Assembly (NCBI GenBank): GCA_022779365.1
Contig: JALFSI010000015.1
Location: forward strand, 1 to 64,000
DNA from: CAG-170 sp022779365
GTDB taxonomy: Bacteria; Bacillota; Clostridia; Oscillospirales; Oscillospiraceae
DNA length: 64,000 bases
Direction of reading: 5' to 3'
Positions 27,335 through 36,687 of the stretch are shown here, one piece after another. The notes beneath the pieces were generated by a model. The model worked only from the letters and a program-made list of their open reading frames with translations. It had not been told where the DNA came from and ran no database searches. The position numbers and the translations under genes are program-made. Numbering within the stretch: position 1 is the stretch's first letter; each line of letters begins with the position of its first letter.

Positions 27335-28534
27335 ATGGAAAATTACGCCGCAGACGCGCTGTTCCTCTCGCCGCGCAAGCTCAGCACCTTTGCAAAGCAG
27401 CGCACCGCGCCGTTTTATCTCTACGATGAAGCCGGTATCCGCGCCGCCGCCAAGGCGCTGCTTGAGACCTTCAGCGCGTTTTCCGGCTTTCGGCAGTATT
27501 TCCCCGCGGCGCTGAATCCCAATCCCACGATCTTGCGCATTTTGCAGGAGGCTGGCTTCGGCGTGCTGTGTGAAAATGAAGCGCAGCTTCGTCTTGCGGC
27601 AGGCTGCGGCTTTGCGGACGAGCGCATCCTCTATGCGCCGATGGTCTTTTTACCGGCGGCGGAAGCGCTGGCGACGGAGCTGGACTGCACGTTCGTGCTG
27701 GACGGTCCGCACGCGCTGCCGCACCGTGCGCCGAAGCGGGCAATTCTGAGCCTGCGCCCCGCGCAGAAGCTGCGCGCCGACGACGGCACACCCATTTCGT
27801 TTGACAATCTCAAGACCGGGATGCCGGAGGCAGACCTCCTTCGTCTGGCAAAGCGCCTGCAATGTGGCGGGACGCAGTCGATCGGGCTGATTTTGCACGC
27901 CTGCCGCAACGACCTGCGCGAGGCGTATTACCCCGCCATCGCGCGGGAGCTGTTCACCTGCGCGGTGCATCTGAAGGAGCAGACCGGCATCACGCCCGAC
28001 TGCTGCAATCTCGCCGACGGCATGGGCATCGCCTATCACCGCAATACCGCCGACCGCGAGCCGTCGCTTTCCGCCATTGCCGCGCGGATCGCGGCGCTGC
28101 GCGAGGAGCTGCTGCTGCCCGCCGGACTGGACTCCATGCGGCTGGAACTGGCAGCCGGTCGCGGCGTGCTGGCAAAGCACGGCATTTTCGTTGCCCGCGT
28201 AATGGCAGTCAAGCCGCTTAAAAATACGCTCATCCTGCTGGATGCCGCGGCGCAGCAGTTCCCGGATGCAAGCCCGCTCACGACGTATCATCACGTCAGC
28301 CTCTGCGGCAAAAATCAGATCCCGGGACGCATTCTCTGCGACGTAGCGGGCTGCCAGATGGACCTGCGCGGTCTGTTTGCCTCGCGCCGCCTGCTGCCGC
28401 CCGCCCAACCGGGCGACCTGCTCATTTTCCACGACGCGGGCGCGGGCGGTCACGCGCAGAGCATCCCCGGCACAGGCTTTGCGCCCTGCGACGAATTTCT
28501 GCTGACCGCAAAAGGCGAAATTATTCAGATTTAG
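27335..28534 (+). CDS. Diaminopimelate decarboxylase-like protein without the PLP lysine
   Basis: 399 residues with the alanine-racemase/LysA fold order: N-terminal barrel, then beta domain. The site that should read AVKAN-type around the PLP lysine reads QYFPAALNPNPTILRIL near residue 66, so the Lys is Ala. The EPGR loop is LAAGRG, and the CES motif is reduced to CQMD. Kept features are the His in GLILHACRND and the end LIFHDAGAGGH. It may be a non-catalytic homologue or act without the usual Schiff base. GGGAGGG precedes the ATG at 27335. Confidence 0.7.
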   Translation: MENYAADALFLSPRKLSTFAKQRTAPFYLYDEAGIRAAAKALLETFSAFSGFRQYFPAALNPNPTILRILQEAGFGVLCENEAQLRLAAGCGFADERILYAPMVFLPAAEALATELDCTFVLDGPHALPHRAPKRAILSLRPAQKLRADDGTPISFDNLKTGMPEADLLRLAKRLQCGGTQSIGLILHACRNDLREAYYPAIARELFTCAVHLKEQTGITPDCCNLADGMGIAYHRNTADREPSLSAIAARIAALREELLLPAGLDSMRLELAAGRGVLAKHGIFVARVMAVKPLKNTLILLDAAAQQFPDASPLTTYHHVSLCGKNQIPGRILCDVAGCQMDLRGLFASRRLLPPAQPGDLLIFHDAGAGGHAQSIPGTGFAPCDEFLLTAKGEIIQI

Positions 28535-28722
28535 AGCATCGTGAAAAATAAGAGCGTGCACACGATCACGCACAAGCCGATCGCGCCGGTCACAACGGCT
28601 TCGGCGGCAGTGGCAAGCGTCTGCCAGCGCTCCCGTCTCGATGACCGCCGAGCGGGACGTGTAGCGCAAACAGGTGCGGCAGGCTGGTAATATTTCAGTT
28701 CGATCACGTTCGTCCGTTCCAT
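28531..28722 (-). CDS. Small single-span membrane protein
   Basis: 63 residues with a basic middle (RPARRSSRRERWQ) and one C-terminal transmembrane segment (VVTGAIGLCVIVCTLLFFTM). Start at 28722 with AAGGAGG seven bases upstream. Its stop overlaps the end of the convergent decarboxylase-like gene by four bases. Function unknown. Confidence 0.5.
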   Translation of the reverse strand: MERTNVIELKYYQPAAPVCATRPARRSSRRERWQTLATAAEAVVTGAIGLCVIVCTLLFFTML

Positions 28723-28784
28723 TTGGGATACCTCCTTCGTTTGTAAGCCCATAATACCAGACGACGTGTCCAATAAAACGTACC

Positions 28785-28823
28785 CAAACGCAACTCCTGC
28801 GCTGGGTTCGCGTTTGAACAGGC
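28785..28823. repeat. Dispersed mosaic repeat, partial copy B
   Basis: A short copy of the hairpin core of the family seen at 83-136 and 61790-61840 (here CAAACGCAACTCC / GGGTTCGCGTTTG, followed by AACAGGC). It lies just upstream of the alpha/beta hydrolase gene. Confidence 0.55.
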
Positions 28824-28847
28824 AAAATAACATTTGGAGGAGACACT

Positions 28848-29753
28848 ATGGAACAGTACTACCTGCAAGCCGGCAGCAGAAGCATCCATTGCTGCAAGTG
28901 GACGCCGGAGGGCGCGCCGAAGGCGATCGTCCAGATCGTGCACGGTATTGCCGAGCATATCCTGCGCTACGACCATTTTGCGACCTTTCTCACGCAGCAC
29001 GGCTATCTCGTCGTGGCGGAGGATCACATGGGACACGGCGGCACGCTCGCACGCGGCGATGTTCGGGGCTATTTTGACGGCGGCTGGCTGTGTGCGGTGG
29101 AAAACGTCAAGCGCCTGCACGACCGCACGGTGGAGGAGCATCCGTGTCTGCCGTATTATTTCCTGGGACACAGCATGGGCTCATTCCTGCTGCGCACCTA
29201 CCTCTACACCTACCCCGATGCTCTGGACGGTGCGATCCTCTCCGGCACGGGCTGGGAGTCCCAGTCCACGCTGCGCGCTGGGCTCGCATTATGTAAACTT
29301 GAGGAGAAACGTCTCGGCGAAAAGAAGGTCAGCAAGCTCCTCAACAACATCATGTTCGGCACATATAACCGCGCCTTCCAGCCCAACCGCACCACGCACG
29401 ACTGGGTCTGCTCGGTCGATTCCGTGGTGGACGCGTATCTTGCCGACCCGCTGTGCGGCTTTGACGCAACAGTCGGGCTCGCGCGCGATATGCTCACCGG
29501 CATCCGCATGAACGAGCAGCCTGAAAACCTGAACAAGATGAACAAGGCACTGCCTGTGCTCTTTATCTCCGGCATGGACGACCCCGTCGGGCGCATGGCA
29601 AAGGGCGTGCTGCACTGTATCGACGCCTTCAAGCGCACGGGGCTGCGCAGCATCACCATCCGCCTCTACCCCAAGGCGCGCCACGAGATCCTCAACGAGT
29701 TCAACCGCGACGAGGTCTACGCCGACGTCCTCCTCTGGCTGGAGGAGAGATAA
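28848..29753 (+). CDS. Alpha/beta hydrolase (monoacylglycerol lipase/lysophospholipase-like)
   Basis: Serine hydrolase of 301 residues. The oxyanion region is VQIVHGIAEHILRYDHFA, the nucleophile elbow is FLGHSMGSFLLR (GHSMG, near residue 108), and the acid/His end is LFISGMDDPVGR and YPKARHEILNEF. This is the lysophospholipase/monoglyceride lipase (Hydrolase_4) pattern. No signal peptide, so cytosolic. RBS GGAGGAG precedes the ATG. The substrate is inferred from family only. Confidence 0.88.
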   Translation: MEQYYLQAGSRSIHCCKWTPEGAPKAIVQIVHGIAEHILRYDHFATFLTQHGYLVVAEDHMGHGGTLARGDVRGYFDGGWLCAVENVKRLHDRTVEEHPCLPYYFLGHSMGSFLLRTYLYTYPDALDGAILSGTGWESQSTLRAGLALCKLEEKRLGEKKVSKLLNNIMFGTYNRAFQPNRTTHDWVCSVDSVVDAYLADPLCGFDATVGLARDMLTGIRMNEQPENLNKMNKALPVLFISGMDDPVGRMAKGVLHCIDAFKRTGLRSITIRLYPKARHEILNEFNRDEVYADVLLWLEER

Positions 29754-29792
29754 AAAGTGCAAACCCCCGGAAATGAGCGGGCTGCATGAGAC

Positions 29793-29837
29793 AAGAACCG
29801 GCACAGCGGGATGATCTGCTGTGCCGGTTCTTGTTGC
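29793..29837 (+). terminator. Terminator after the alpha/beta hydrolase
   Basis: A 16-bp stem (CAAGAACCGGCACAGC / GCTGTGCCGGTTCTTG) with a 10-base loop and a following T-rich stretch. Confidence 0.75.
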
Positions 29838-29860
29838 ATTTTGGTGTGCTGCGAGTATCT

Positions 29861-29982
29861 CTTGCCTCTCCCTTTGGGAGAGGTGTCCGAACGCAGCGAG
29901 GACGGAGAGGGTCATCGCTCAAAAAGGCTGCGCTCCCCTCTCAGTCAGCTTCGCTGACAGCTCTCCCAGAGGGAGAGCCAAG
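29861..29982. repeat. MITE-like element with 27-bp terminal inverted repeats
   Basis: A 122-bp intergenic element. Its ends match as inverted repeats of about 27 bases (consensus CTTGnCTCTCCCTnTGGGAG continuing GAGnTGTC), each end itself a small hairpin. The interior has no frame. Similar CTCTCCC...GGGAGAG units are widespread in gut Firmicutes genomes as far as I recall; that recall is not checked here. Confidence 0.65.
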
Positions 29983-29991
29983 AAATGGAGC

Positions 29992-30016
29992 GTATCGGTA
30001 TCGATACGCTCCATGA
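29992..30016 (-). terminator. Hairpin after glgP
   Basis: Stem ATGGAGCGTATCG / CGATACGCTCCAT around 29984-30015, about 40 bases past the glgP stop on the minus strand. Only a short T run follows, so termination is probable, not certain. Confidence 0.5.
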
Positions 30017-30053
30017 ACTGTTTTGTGAGCACACGTCAAAACCGGGGGCTTTT

Positions 30054-32375
30054 TCAAATTTTCCAAATATCCCTGGCGTATTCGCGGATGGTGCGGTCGG
30101 AGGAGAAGTAGCCGGCGGCGGCGATGTTCTCCAGCGCCTTGCGCCCGAAGGCGAGCCGGTCGCGGTAATCGCGGTTGGCGCGCAGGCGCGCGTCGCAGTA
30201 GCTGTTAAAATCGTACAGGACGAAATACGGGTCGGGGGCGTGCCAGCTCGCGCCGTCAAGCAGTGCGGTGTACAGCTCCTTCTGATCCTCATCCGTTTCG
30301 ACCGTACCGTCGATGAGCGTATCGACCGCGCGGCGCAGGCGCGCGTCCGCCTTGTAAAGCGCCCTGGGGTCATACGCCGCGCGCACGGCGTTCAGCTCTT
30401 CGACCGTGCCGCCGAAGATATAATTGTTTTCCCGTCCCGCGCGTTCGACGATCTCCACATTCGCGCCGTCGAGCGTTCCGAGGGTGAGCGCGCCGTTCAG
30501 CATCAGCTTCATGTTGCCCGTGCCGGAGGCTTCCGTGCCCGCAGGCGAGATCTGCTCGGAAATATCCGCAGCGGGGATGATATGCTCGGCATACGAGCAG
30601 TTGTAGTTCTGCACGAACACGACCTTCAGGCGATCGTTCGTCGTGGGATCGGCGTTCACGAGCGCGGCGATACGGTTGATATAGCGGATGATCGCCTTGG
30701 CGCGCGCATAGCCCGGCGCCGCCTTCGCGCCGAAGATGACCGCCGTGGGCGTAAAGTCCGTGAGCGTGCCGTCCTTGAGCGACAGATAGAGATCCATCAC
30801 CGACAGTGCGTTCATAAGCTGCCGCTTATACTCATGCAGGCGCTTGACCTGCACGTCAAAAATGAACGACGGGTCGAGGCGCACGCCCTCCTGCCGCTCG
30901 ATGACGGCGCAGAGCTGGCGTTTTTTCTCCTGCTTGACGGCGAGAAATTCCTCAACGGTGAAATCATCCATATGCTCGCGCAGACCTGCCAGCCGGTCAA
31001 GGTCAGTGAGATAGCCCGCGCCGATGCGGTCCTCCAGCAGCCCGCACAGCTCCGGGTCGCACAGACCCAGCCAGCGGCGCGGCGTGATGCCGTTCGTCTT
31101 ATTCTGGAAGCGATCGGGATAGACAGCGTACCAGTCGCGGAACAGATCGTCCTTGAGAATTTCGGAGTGGATCTTTGCCACACCGTTGACGGCGTGCGAG
31201 CCGTAGATGCTCAGATCCGCCATGTGCGCCTTGCCGTCTTTGATGACGAACAGTCCGCTGTGCGGCAGCTCGCGCTTGAGCTTGGCATCGATCTTTTCCA
31301 AAACCGTGCACAGCTCCGGCACGACGGACGCGAGCAGCTTCATGTCCCACGCTTCGAGCGCCTCCGCCATGACGGTGTGGTTCGTATAGGAGAACACGCG
31401 CACGGCGATGTCAAATGCCGTGTCAAAGTTCATCCCCTCGCCCTCCAACAGCCGGATGAGCTCCGGGATGGACATGGCGGGGTGCGTATCGTTGAGCTGT
31501 ACAGCGGCAAACTCCGGCAGGCGGTAAAGGTCGCTGCCGTGTACGCGCTTATAGGTGCGCAGAATGTCCTGCAGCGACGCGCTGGAGAGCACATACTGCT
31601 GCCGGATGCGCAGACGCTTGCCGTCGGGCGTGGAATCGTTGGGATAGAGCACGCGCGTAATATCCTCGGCGCGGTTTTTATCCTCCACGGCTGCGTCGTA
31701 ATCCTGATCGTTGAACGCCTGGAAGTCAAGCGCGCACGGCGCTTCGCACTGCCACAGGCGGAGCGTGCCGACAGTCTCCGTACCGTAGCCGACGACCGGC
31801 ATATCATACGGCACGGCGGTGACGGTCTCGTCCGCGAAGCGCACAGTTACCGCCAGCTCCGGGCGGCGGAAGCTCCACGGATCGCCGAAGCGCGTCCAGT
31901 CGTCCGCCGTCTCCTTCTGCGCGCCGTCCTCAAACGACTGCTTGAACAGCCCGTAGCGGTAGCGCAGACCGTAGCCCATGAGCGGCAGGTCGCAGGTCGC
32001 GGCGCTGTCAAGGAAGCACGCCGCGAGCCGTCCCAGACCGCCGTTTCCGAGCGCGGCGTCCTCGATCTCTTCGAGGCACGCAAGATCGACGCCCCGGTCG
32101 GCGAATGCCTGCTTTGCGGCAGGCAGAATGCCCATGTTCAGAAGATTGCTGTAAATGAGGCGACCGATCAGGTACTCCGCGGAAAAATAGAACGCACAGC
32201 GGCCTGCCGCCTGCTGCCGCCGGGTATTCGCCCACGGCTGCGCAAGCTGGTCCATGACCGCCTCAGACAGGCACTGATGCAGCGCCTGCGCATCGGCAGT
32301 CTGGAGCGTCAGATCGTGACGCTCCCGCAAAAGACGTTCGGTCTGCTCAACAAGTTTTTTTACATCGTAGCTCAA
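30054..32375 (-). CDS. glgP: Alpha-glucan (maltodextrin/glycogen) phosphorylase
   Basis: Releases glucose 1-phosphate from alpha-1,4-glucans by phosphorolysis, 773 residues, normal for the bacterial short form. The PLP-binding segment is EASGTGNMKLMLNGALTLGT with the Lys, near residue 620, followed by GANVEIVERAGREN. Near the start, AYFSAEYLIGRLI-type and GNGGLGRLAACFLDS motifs are intact. Starts with TTG at 32375 behind AAGGAGGA; there is no ATG nearby in frame. Last gene of the maltodextrin operon, 24 bases after malQ. Confidence 0.95.
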   Translation of the reverse strand: MSYDVKKLVEQTERLLRERHDLTLQTADAQALHQCLSEAVMDQLAQPWANTRRQQAAGRCAFYFSAEYLIGRLIYSNLLNMGILPAAKQAFADRGVDLACLEEIEDAALGNGGLGRLAACFLDSAATCDLPLMGYGLRYRYGLFKQSFEDGAQKETADDWTRFGDPWSFRRPELAVTVRFADETVTAVPYDMPVVGYGTETVGTLRLWQCEAPCALDFQAFNDQDYDAAVEDKNRAEDITRVLYPNDSTPDGKRLRIRQQYVLSSASLQDILRTYKRVHGSDLYRLPEFAAVQLNDTHPAMSIPELIRLLEGEGMNFDTAFDIAVRVFSYTNHTVMAEALEAWDMKLLASVVPELCTVLEKIDAKLKRELPHSGLFVIKDGKAHMADLSIYGSHAVNGVAKIHSEILKDDLFRDWYAVYPDRFQNKTNGITPRRWLGLCDPELCGLLEDRIGAGYLTDLDRLAGLREHMDDFTVEEFLAVKQEKKRQLCAVIERQEGVRLDPSFIFDVQVKRLHEYKRQLMNALSVMDLYLSLKDGTLTDFTPTAVIFGAKAAPGYARAKAIIRYINRIAALVNADPTTNDRLKVVFVQNYNCSYAEHIIPAADISEQISPAGTEASGTGNMKLMLNGALTLGTLDGANVEIVERAGRENNYIFGGTVEELNAVRAAYDPRALYKADARLRRAVDTLIDGTVETDEDQKELYTALLDGASWHAPDPYFVLYDFNSYCDARLRANRDYRDRLAFGRKALENIAAAGYFSSDRTIREYARDIWKI

Positions 32376-32399
32376 AAATGAGTCCTCCTTGAAAGTTTG

Positions 32400-33881
32400 C
32401 TATGCGCGGTCCGCCTGCCCCGTCAGGGCGGCAATGCGGGCGGCAAGCGCCTCATCCGCCGTGCCCGGCAGCATCCGCCAGCGCCAGTTCGACACCAGCA
32501 GCCGCCCCGGCTCGTTCATACGCGCCGACGCGCCCAAGCGCAGGTAGTCCTGCATCTGCGCCACGAACAGCGCCGCCTTGGACTGCATCCCAGCCCGAAT
32601 GATCGCGTCCGCCAGATCGTCGCTTTTTTTGATCTTGAGATAGCGGCGGGCGTAGGCGTCCACCTCCGGGCTTGCGCTCTCACACCACTGCGTCAGAGTT
32701 TCGTTGTCGTGCGTGCCGGTGTAGCATATGCAGTTTGTGCCGTATTTGTGCGGCAGGTAGTTGCTCGGCTCACGCGGGTCAAAGGCAAATTCCAGCACCT
32801 TCATGCCCGGGAAGCCGGATTTTTTCACAAGCGTGCGCACCTCGGGTGTGAGGAAGCCGAGATCCTCGGCGATGAAGTCGGTGTCCGGGCAGCCGTTTTT
32901 AATGGCGCGGACGAGCTTCATGCCCGGTCCTTTGACCCACGCGCCGCGGCGCGCGGTCTTATTCTGCGCAGGGATGGACCAATAGCTCTCCATGCCGCGG
33001 AAATGGTCGATGCGGACCACGTCAAAGCTCTCCCCTGCCGCACGCAGGCGCTCGATCCACCACGCGAAGCCGGTCTTTTCCATGTGATCCCAGTCATAGA
33101 TGGGGTTGCCCCAATACTGCCCATCGGCGTTGAAGCCGTCGGGCGGGCAGCCCGCCACCACGCGCGGGCGGCGCGTGCGTGTGAGCTGGAAATTCTCCGG
33201 GTGCGCCCACACGTCCGCCGAGTCCAGCGGGACGTAGATGGGAATATCGCCGATGATGCGGATGCCCTGCTTGCGCGCGTAGGCGCGCAGGCTCTGCCAC
33301 TGCGTAAAGAAGCAGTACTGCAAAAACTGCTGGAACTCGATCTCGTCCGCCAGCGCCTCGCGCCAGCGGGCGATCGCCTGCGGCTGATGCAGGCGGATGT
33401 CGGCGGGCCAGTCCGTCCATGGACCGTCGCCGAAGTGTGCCTTCACCGCCATGAACAGCGCGTATTCGTCCAGCCACGCCGCCTTTTGCCGCACAAATTC
33501 GGCAAAACCCGCCGGCGGCTGAAGCCGGAACGCCGCCCACGCCTGCCGCAGCACGCGCAGCCGGTTTTGGTACATCGCCTGGAAATCGACCTCGTCCGCG
33601 CGCGTGCCCCACTGCACGGCGTCCAGCGCCGCGCGGTCAAGCCAGCCGCGCTCCATGAGCTGCTCCGGGTCGATCAGGTACGGGTTGCCCGCGAAGGCGG
33701 AAAACGCCTGATAGGGCGAGTCGCCGTAGCCGGGCGGATTGATGGGCAGGATCTGCCAATAGGTCTGCTTTGCTGCCTTGAGAAAATCCACAAAACGGTA
33801 CGCCTCGCGCCCCATGTTGCCGATCCCGTACTCGGACGGCAGCGAGGTCAGGTGCATCAGGATGCCGCTGCTTCGATCCAT
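32400..33881 (-). CDS. malQ: 4-alpha-glucanotransferase
   Basis: GH77 disproportionating enzyme of 493 residues that rearranges maltodextrins to feed the phosphorylase. It begins RSSGILMHLTSLPSEYGIGN. Catalytic region: VVRIDHFRGMESYW (nucleophile Asp), IAEDLGFLTPEVR (acid/base Glu) and TGTHDNETL (stabiliser). The ATG at 33881 was chosen because AGAGG lies nine bases upstream; an ATG at 33890 would have no spacer. It begins immediately after the regulator's stop. Confidence 0.95.
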   Translation of the reverse strand: MDRSSGILMHLTSLPSEYGIGNMGREAYRFVDFLKAAKQTYWQILPINPPGYGDSPYQAFSAFAGNPYLIDPEQLMERGWLDRAALDAVQWGTRADEVDFQAMYQNRLRVLRQAWAAFRLQPPAGFAEFVRQKAAWLDEYALFMAVKAHFGDGPWTDWPADIRLHQPQAIARWREALADEIEFQQFLQYCFFTQWQSLRAYARKQGIRIIGDIPIYVPLDSADVWAHPENFQLTRTRRPRVVAGCPPDGFNADGQYWGNPIYDWDHMEKTGFAWWIERLRAAGESFDVVRIDHFRGMESYWSIPAQNKTARRGAWVKGPGMKLVRAIKNGCPDTDFIAEDLGFLTPEVRTLVKKSGFPGMKVLEFAFDPREPSNYLPHKYGTNCICYTGTHDNETLTQWCESASPEVDAYARRYLKIKKSDDLADAIIRAGMQSKAALFVAQMQDYLRLGASARMNEPGRLLVSNWRWRMLPGTADEALAARIAALTGQADRA

Positions 33882-33882
33882 G

Positions 33883-34920
33883 TTAGTCATCCTCTTTTGC
33901 TGAGTTAGTGGCGTCCGCGTGGCGGCAGACGCTCTCACGATTTTGAAATGCGAACGGCACGGTCATGTGCCGCGCAGGCGCGCCATGCTCACAGCACGCC
34001 ATCAGAACGGAAAAGCTGCGTTTTGCCAGCAGCTCCGTTGACTGCGCAATGGTGGAGAGCTGCGGGGTATAAAACCCGCCGATCTTCAGCCCGTCGTAGC
34101 CGATAATGGAAATGTCTTCGGGCACGCGCAGGTGCGCGTCCGCCAGCGCGCGCATCGCCCCGATGGCGATGACGTCTGCCATGGCGAACACGGCGCTGAC
34201 CTTGGGGGCGCGGCGCAGGACCGCCTGCATCCCCTTGTAGCCCTCTTCATAGCTGTAACGCCCGGTGTGGTAGTAAATTCCGTCGTCAAATTCCAGCCCG
34301 TGCCGGTGGAATGCCGCCAGGCAGCCGGCATAGCGCTGCGCCGACGTATCGGACAGCGTTCGGTCGCCGCCCAGCACCGCGATCTTGCGATGCCCGCAGT
34401 GGATGAGATAATCCACTGCGCAGGCTGCGCCCTGTAAGTCATTTGTGGTCACACTGGACAGGTTGTCAAAAGGCAGCGTGCTCGCGTCGTTCGTCACCAC
34501 GACTGCCGGGACGGTGATCTTGTCAAAATCCGCCTCAAAATTGCAGTTCGTGCCGCCGAGGAACATCAAGCCCATGGGCTTGCGCTCCCGGCAGAGCCTG
34601 ACCGCGCGCAGCACCTCGTTGTCATCTTCATCAATGAAATCGACGATCAGCGGGTGCGTTGTGCGCGAAAACAGAGACTGCAGCTGTTCGACCATGGTGG
34701 CGAACATCTCGTTCGCCGTGCCCTTGACGATGATGAGCACTGCGTTCGAGCGCTGCTGCTTGAGCGACTGCGCGCTCTGATTGAGCTCAAAGCCATGCCG
34801 TTTGGCGATCGCCAGGATCGCCGTGCGCGCCTTTTCGGACACGTTCGGCTGGTTATTGAGTACGCGCGAGACCGTGCCGAGCGAATAGCCGCTCTCGCGC
34901 GCGAGATCCTTGATCGTCAT
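33883..34920 (-). CDS. LacI-family maltodextrin operon regulator
   Basis: 345 residues. The N-terminal LacI helix-turn-helix IKDLARESGYSLGTVSRVLN is followed by the hinge helix and a periplasmic-binding-protein-like effector domain (AVLGGDRTLSDTSAQRYAGC, ISIIGYDGLKIGGFYTPQL). It sits inside the operon between the permease and malQ, a MalR-like place. The perfect LacI-type palindrome at 38368-38381 ahead of the binding-protein gene is its likely operator. ATG five bases after the malG-like stop. Confidence 0.92.
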   Translation of the reverse strand: MTIKDLARESGYSLGTVSRVLNNQPNVSEKARTAILAIAKRHGFELNQSAQSLKQQRSNAVLIIVKGTANEMFATMVEQLQSLFSRTTHPLIVDFIDEDDNEVLRAVRLCRERKPMGLMFLGGTNCNFEADFDKITVPAVVVTNDASTLPFDNLSSVTTNDLQGAACAVDYLIHCGHRKIAVLGGDRTLSDTSAQRYAGCLAAFHRHGLEFDDGIYYHTGRYSYEEGYKGMQAVLRRAPKVSAVFAMADVIAIGAMRALADAHLRVPEDISIIGYDGLKIGGFYTPQLSTIAQSTELLAKRSFSVLMACCEHGAPARHMTVPFAFQNRESVCRHADATNSAKEDD

Positions 34921-34924
34921 GCCA

Positions 34925-35776
34925 TCAGCCCTTGACCGCGCCTGCGGCGACGCCCTTGATGATATACTTCTGGCACGTCAGGTAGAACACGACCACCGGG
35001 ATGATCGACAGCAGGATCAGCGCCATCGTCGCGCCCAGATCGACCGTGCCGTAGCTGCCGCGCAGATACTGGATGTGAATGGGGATGGTCATATATTTCG
35101 TGCGGTCGAGCACGAGATACGGCAGCAGATAGTCGTTCCAGATCCACATGATCTCCAGCACGCCCACGGAGATGAACGTCGGCTTCATCATCGGCAGCAC
35201 CACGCGGAAGAACGTCTGCGGCGCGCTGCACCCGTCAATGACCGCCGCCTCCTCAATGGAGCGCGGGATGGACTTGACAAAGCCCGCGAACATGAATACC
35301 GCCAGCCCCGCGCCAAAGCCGAGGTAGATGACCGGAATGGTCCACGGGGTGTTGAGCTTGAGCGTATCGGCAGTTTTCGACAGCGTGAACATCACCATCT
35401 GGAACGGCACGATCATGGAAAACACGCACAGATAGTACACAAAGCGGCAGAACACGCTGCCCACGCGGGAGATATACCACGCCGCCATCGACGTGCAGAT
35501 AAGGATGAGCGCCGACGAAAGCACCGTGATGATAAAGCTGTATGCAACAGACTTTAAGAACGGATAATCGCCGAAGGTCATGCCCTTGATATAGTTCTGC
35601 CAGTGCATGAAGGTCTGGCTGTTCGGGAAGGCGAAGGTATCGGTGTTGATGGAGGCGTTGCTCTTGAACGAGTTCAGCAGCACCAGAAAGATCGGATAGA
35701 GGTAGATGACGGTGATGACAACGAACACCGCCGTCAGGATGGCGTTGGAGAGCCGTTTGCGCTGACCCATTCCCAT
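34925..35776 (-). CDS. Sugar ABC transporter permease, MalG-like
   Basis: Inner-membrane permease of 283 residues with six predicted spans and the EAA loop (EEAAVIDGCSAPQTFFRVVLP, near residue 192) that docks the ATPase. Belongs to the carbohydrate uptake CUT1 group. Its ATG overlaps the stop of the partner permease (TAATG). No ATPase gene is in this locus, so it probably uses a shared MsmX-like ATPase encoded elsewhere, as is common in Firmicutes. Confidence 0.93.
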   Translation of the reverse strand: MGMGQRKRLSNAILTAVFVVITVIYLYPIFLVLLNSFKSNASINTDTFAFPNSQTFMHWQNYIKGMTFGDYPFLKSVAYSFIITVLSSALILICTSMAAWYISRVGSVFCRFVYYLCVFSMIVPFQMVMFTLSKTADTLKLNTPWTIPVIYLGFGAGLAVFMFAGFVKSIPRSIEEAAVIDGCSAPQTFFRVVLPMMKPTFISVGVLEIMWIWNDYLLPYLVLDRTKYMTIPIHIQYLRGSYGTVDLGATMALILLSIIPVVVFYLTCQKYIIKGVAAGAVKG

Positions 35777-36687
35777 TACTGATCGACCTCCTTCTTCCGC
35801 GTTGCCGCAAGCTGCAAAAGCCCGATGATCGCGACAAGAATGAAGAAAACGACCGCCTTTGCCTGCCCAGGACCCTTGGAGTTGCTGGTGTTGGACGAGA
35901 CGATATTCAGCGCCAGCATTTCCGTCGTTTTGATGACGTTGCCGTCCGCCAGCGTTTTAAACGGCGAGCCGGCAGTGAGCGCAAGGTTCTGATCGTACAG
36001 CTTAAAGCCGTTCGTCAGGCTGAGGAACGTGCAGATGGTGATGGACGGCATAACGTTGGGGATGGTAATATACCAGAGCGTTTTCCAGCTCGACGCGCCG
36101 TCGATACGCGCCGCCTCGAGCATATCCTCCGGCACGGCCTGCAGCCCCGCGATGTATATGATCATCATATATCCGATCTGCTGCCAGCTCATTAGTATGA
36201 TGAGGCCCCAGAAGCCGTATTTCGTTTCCAGTACGACAGCGGTGTCAAAATGACCGAGGATGCCGTCAAAGATCATCAGCCAGATGTAGCCCAGCACAAT
36301 GCCGCCGATCAGGTTCGGCATGAAGAACACCGTGCGGAAAAAGTTCGAGCCCTTGATACCCTTGGTCAGCGCGTAGGCGACGGCAAAGGCAAGGATGTTG
36401 ATGATGAGCATGGACACGAGCGTATACAGCGCCGTATACCAGAACGCGTGCAAAAAGCCCTCGTCCTGGAAGATGGTGATGTAGTTTTTCAGCCCCACCC
36501 ACGTCCACTTGCTGGTGGTCTTGAATTTGCAGAAGGACAGGAACAGTCCCTTTGCGAACGGATACAAAAATCCGACACAGAACGCGGCGAACGTCGGCAG
36601 CATAAACAGCCACCCCCATCGCCGGATCGGATTGGTGATCAATCGGCACGAATGCGCCGACGCGTCACGCTTTCTCACAGTTTTCAT
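35776..36687 (-). CDS. Sugar ABC transporter permease, MalF-like
   Basis: Permease of 303 residues, six or seven spans, with the EAA loop EAARIDGASSWKTLWYITIP near residue 205. Partner of the MalG-like permease. The ATG at 36687 follows GAGGAGG by six bases, and is preferred to a longer start at 36702 that would overlap this RBS. Expression probably continues from the binding-protein gene through the hairpin at 36872-36897. Confidence 0.93.
   Translation of the reverse strand: MKTVRKRDASAHSCRLITNPIRRWGWLFMLPTFAAFCVGFLYPFAKGLFLSFCKFKTTSKWTWVGLKNYITIFQDEGFLHAFWYTALYTLVSMLIINILAFAVAYALTKGIKGSNFFRTVFFMPNLIGGIVLGYIWLMIFDGILGHFDTAVVLETKYGFWGLIILMSWQQIGYMMIIYIAGLQAVPEDMLEAARIDGASSWKTLWYITIPNVMPSITICTFLSLTNGFKLYDQNLALTAGSPFKTLADGNVIKTTEMLALNIVSSNTSNSKGPGQAKAVVFFILVAIIGLLQLAATRKKEVDQ

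Noticed and set aside
29985..32381. A 798-codon plus-strand frame opposite glgP
   Set aside because: It mirrors the phosphorylase, lacks any motif and overlaps a recognisable PLP enzyme on the other strand.
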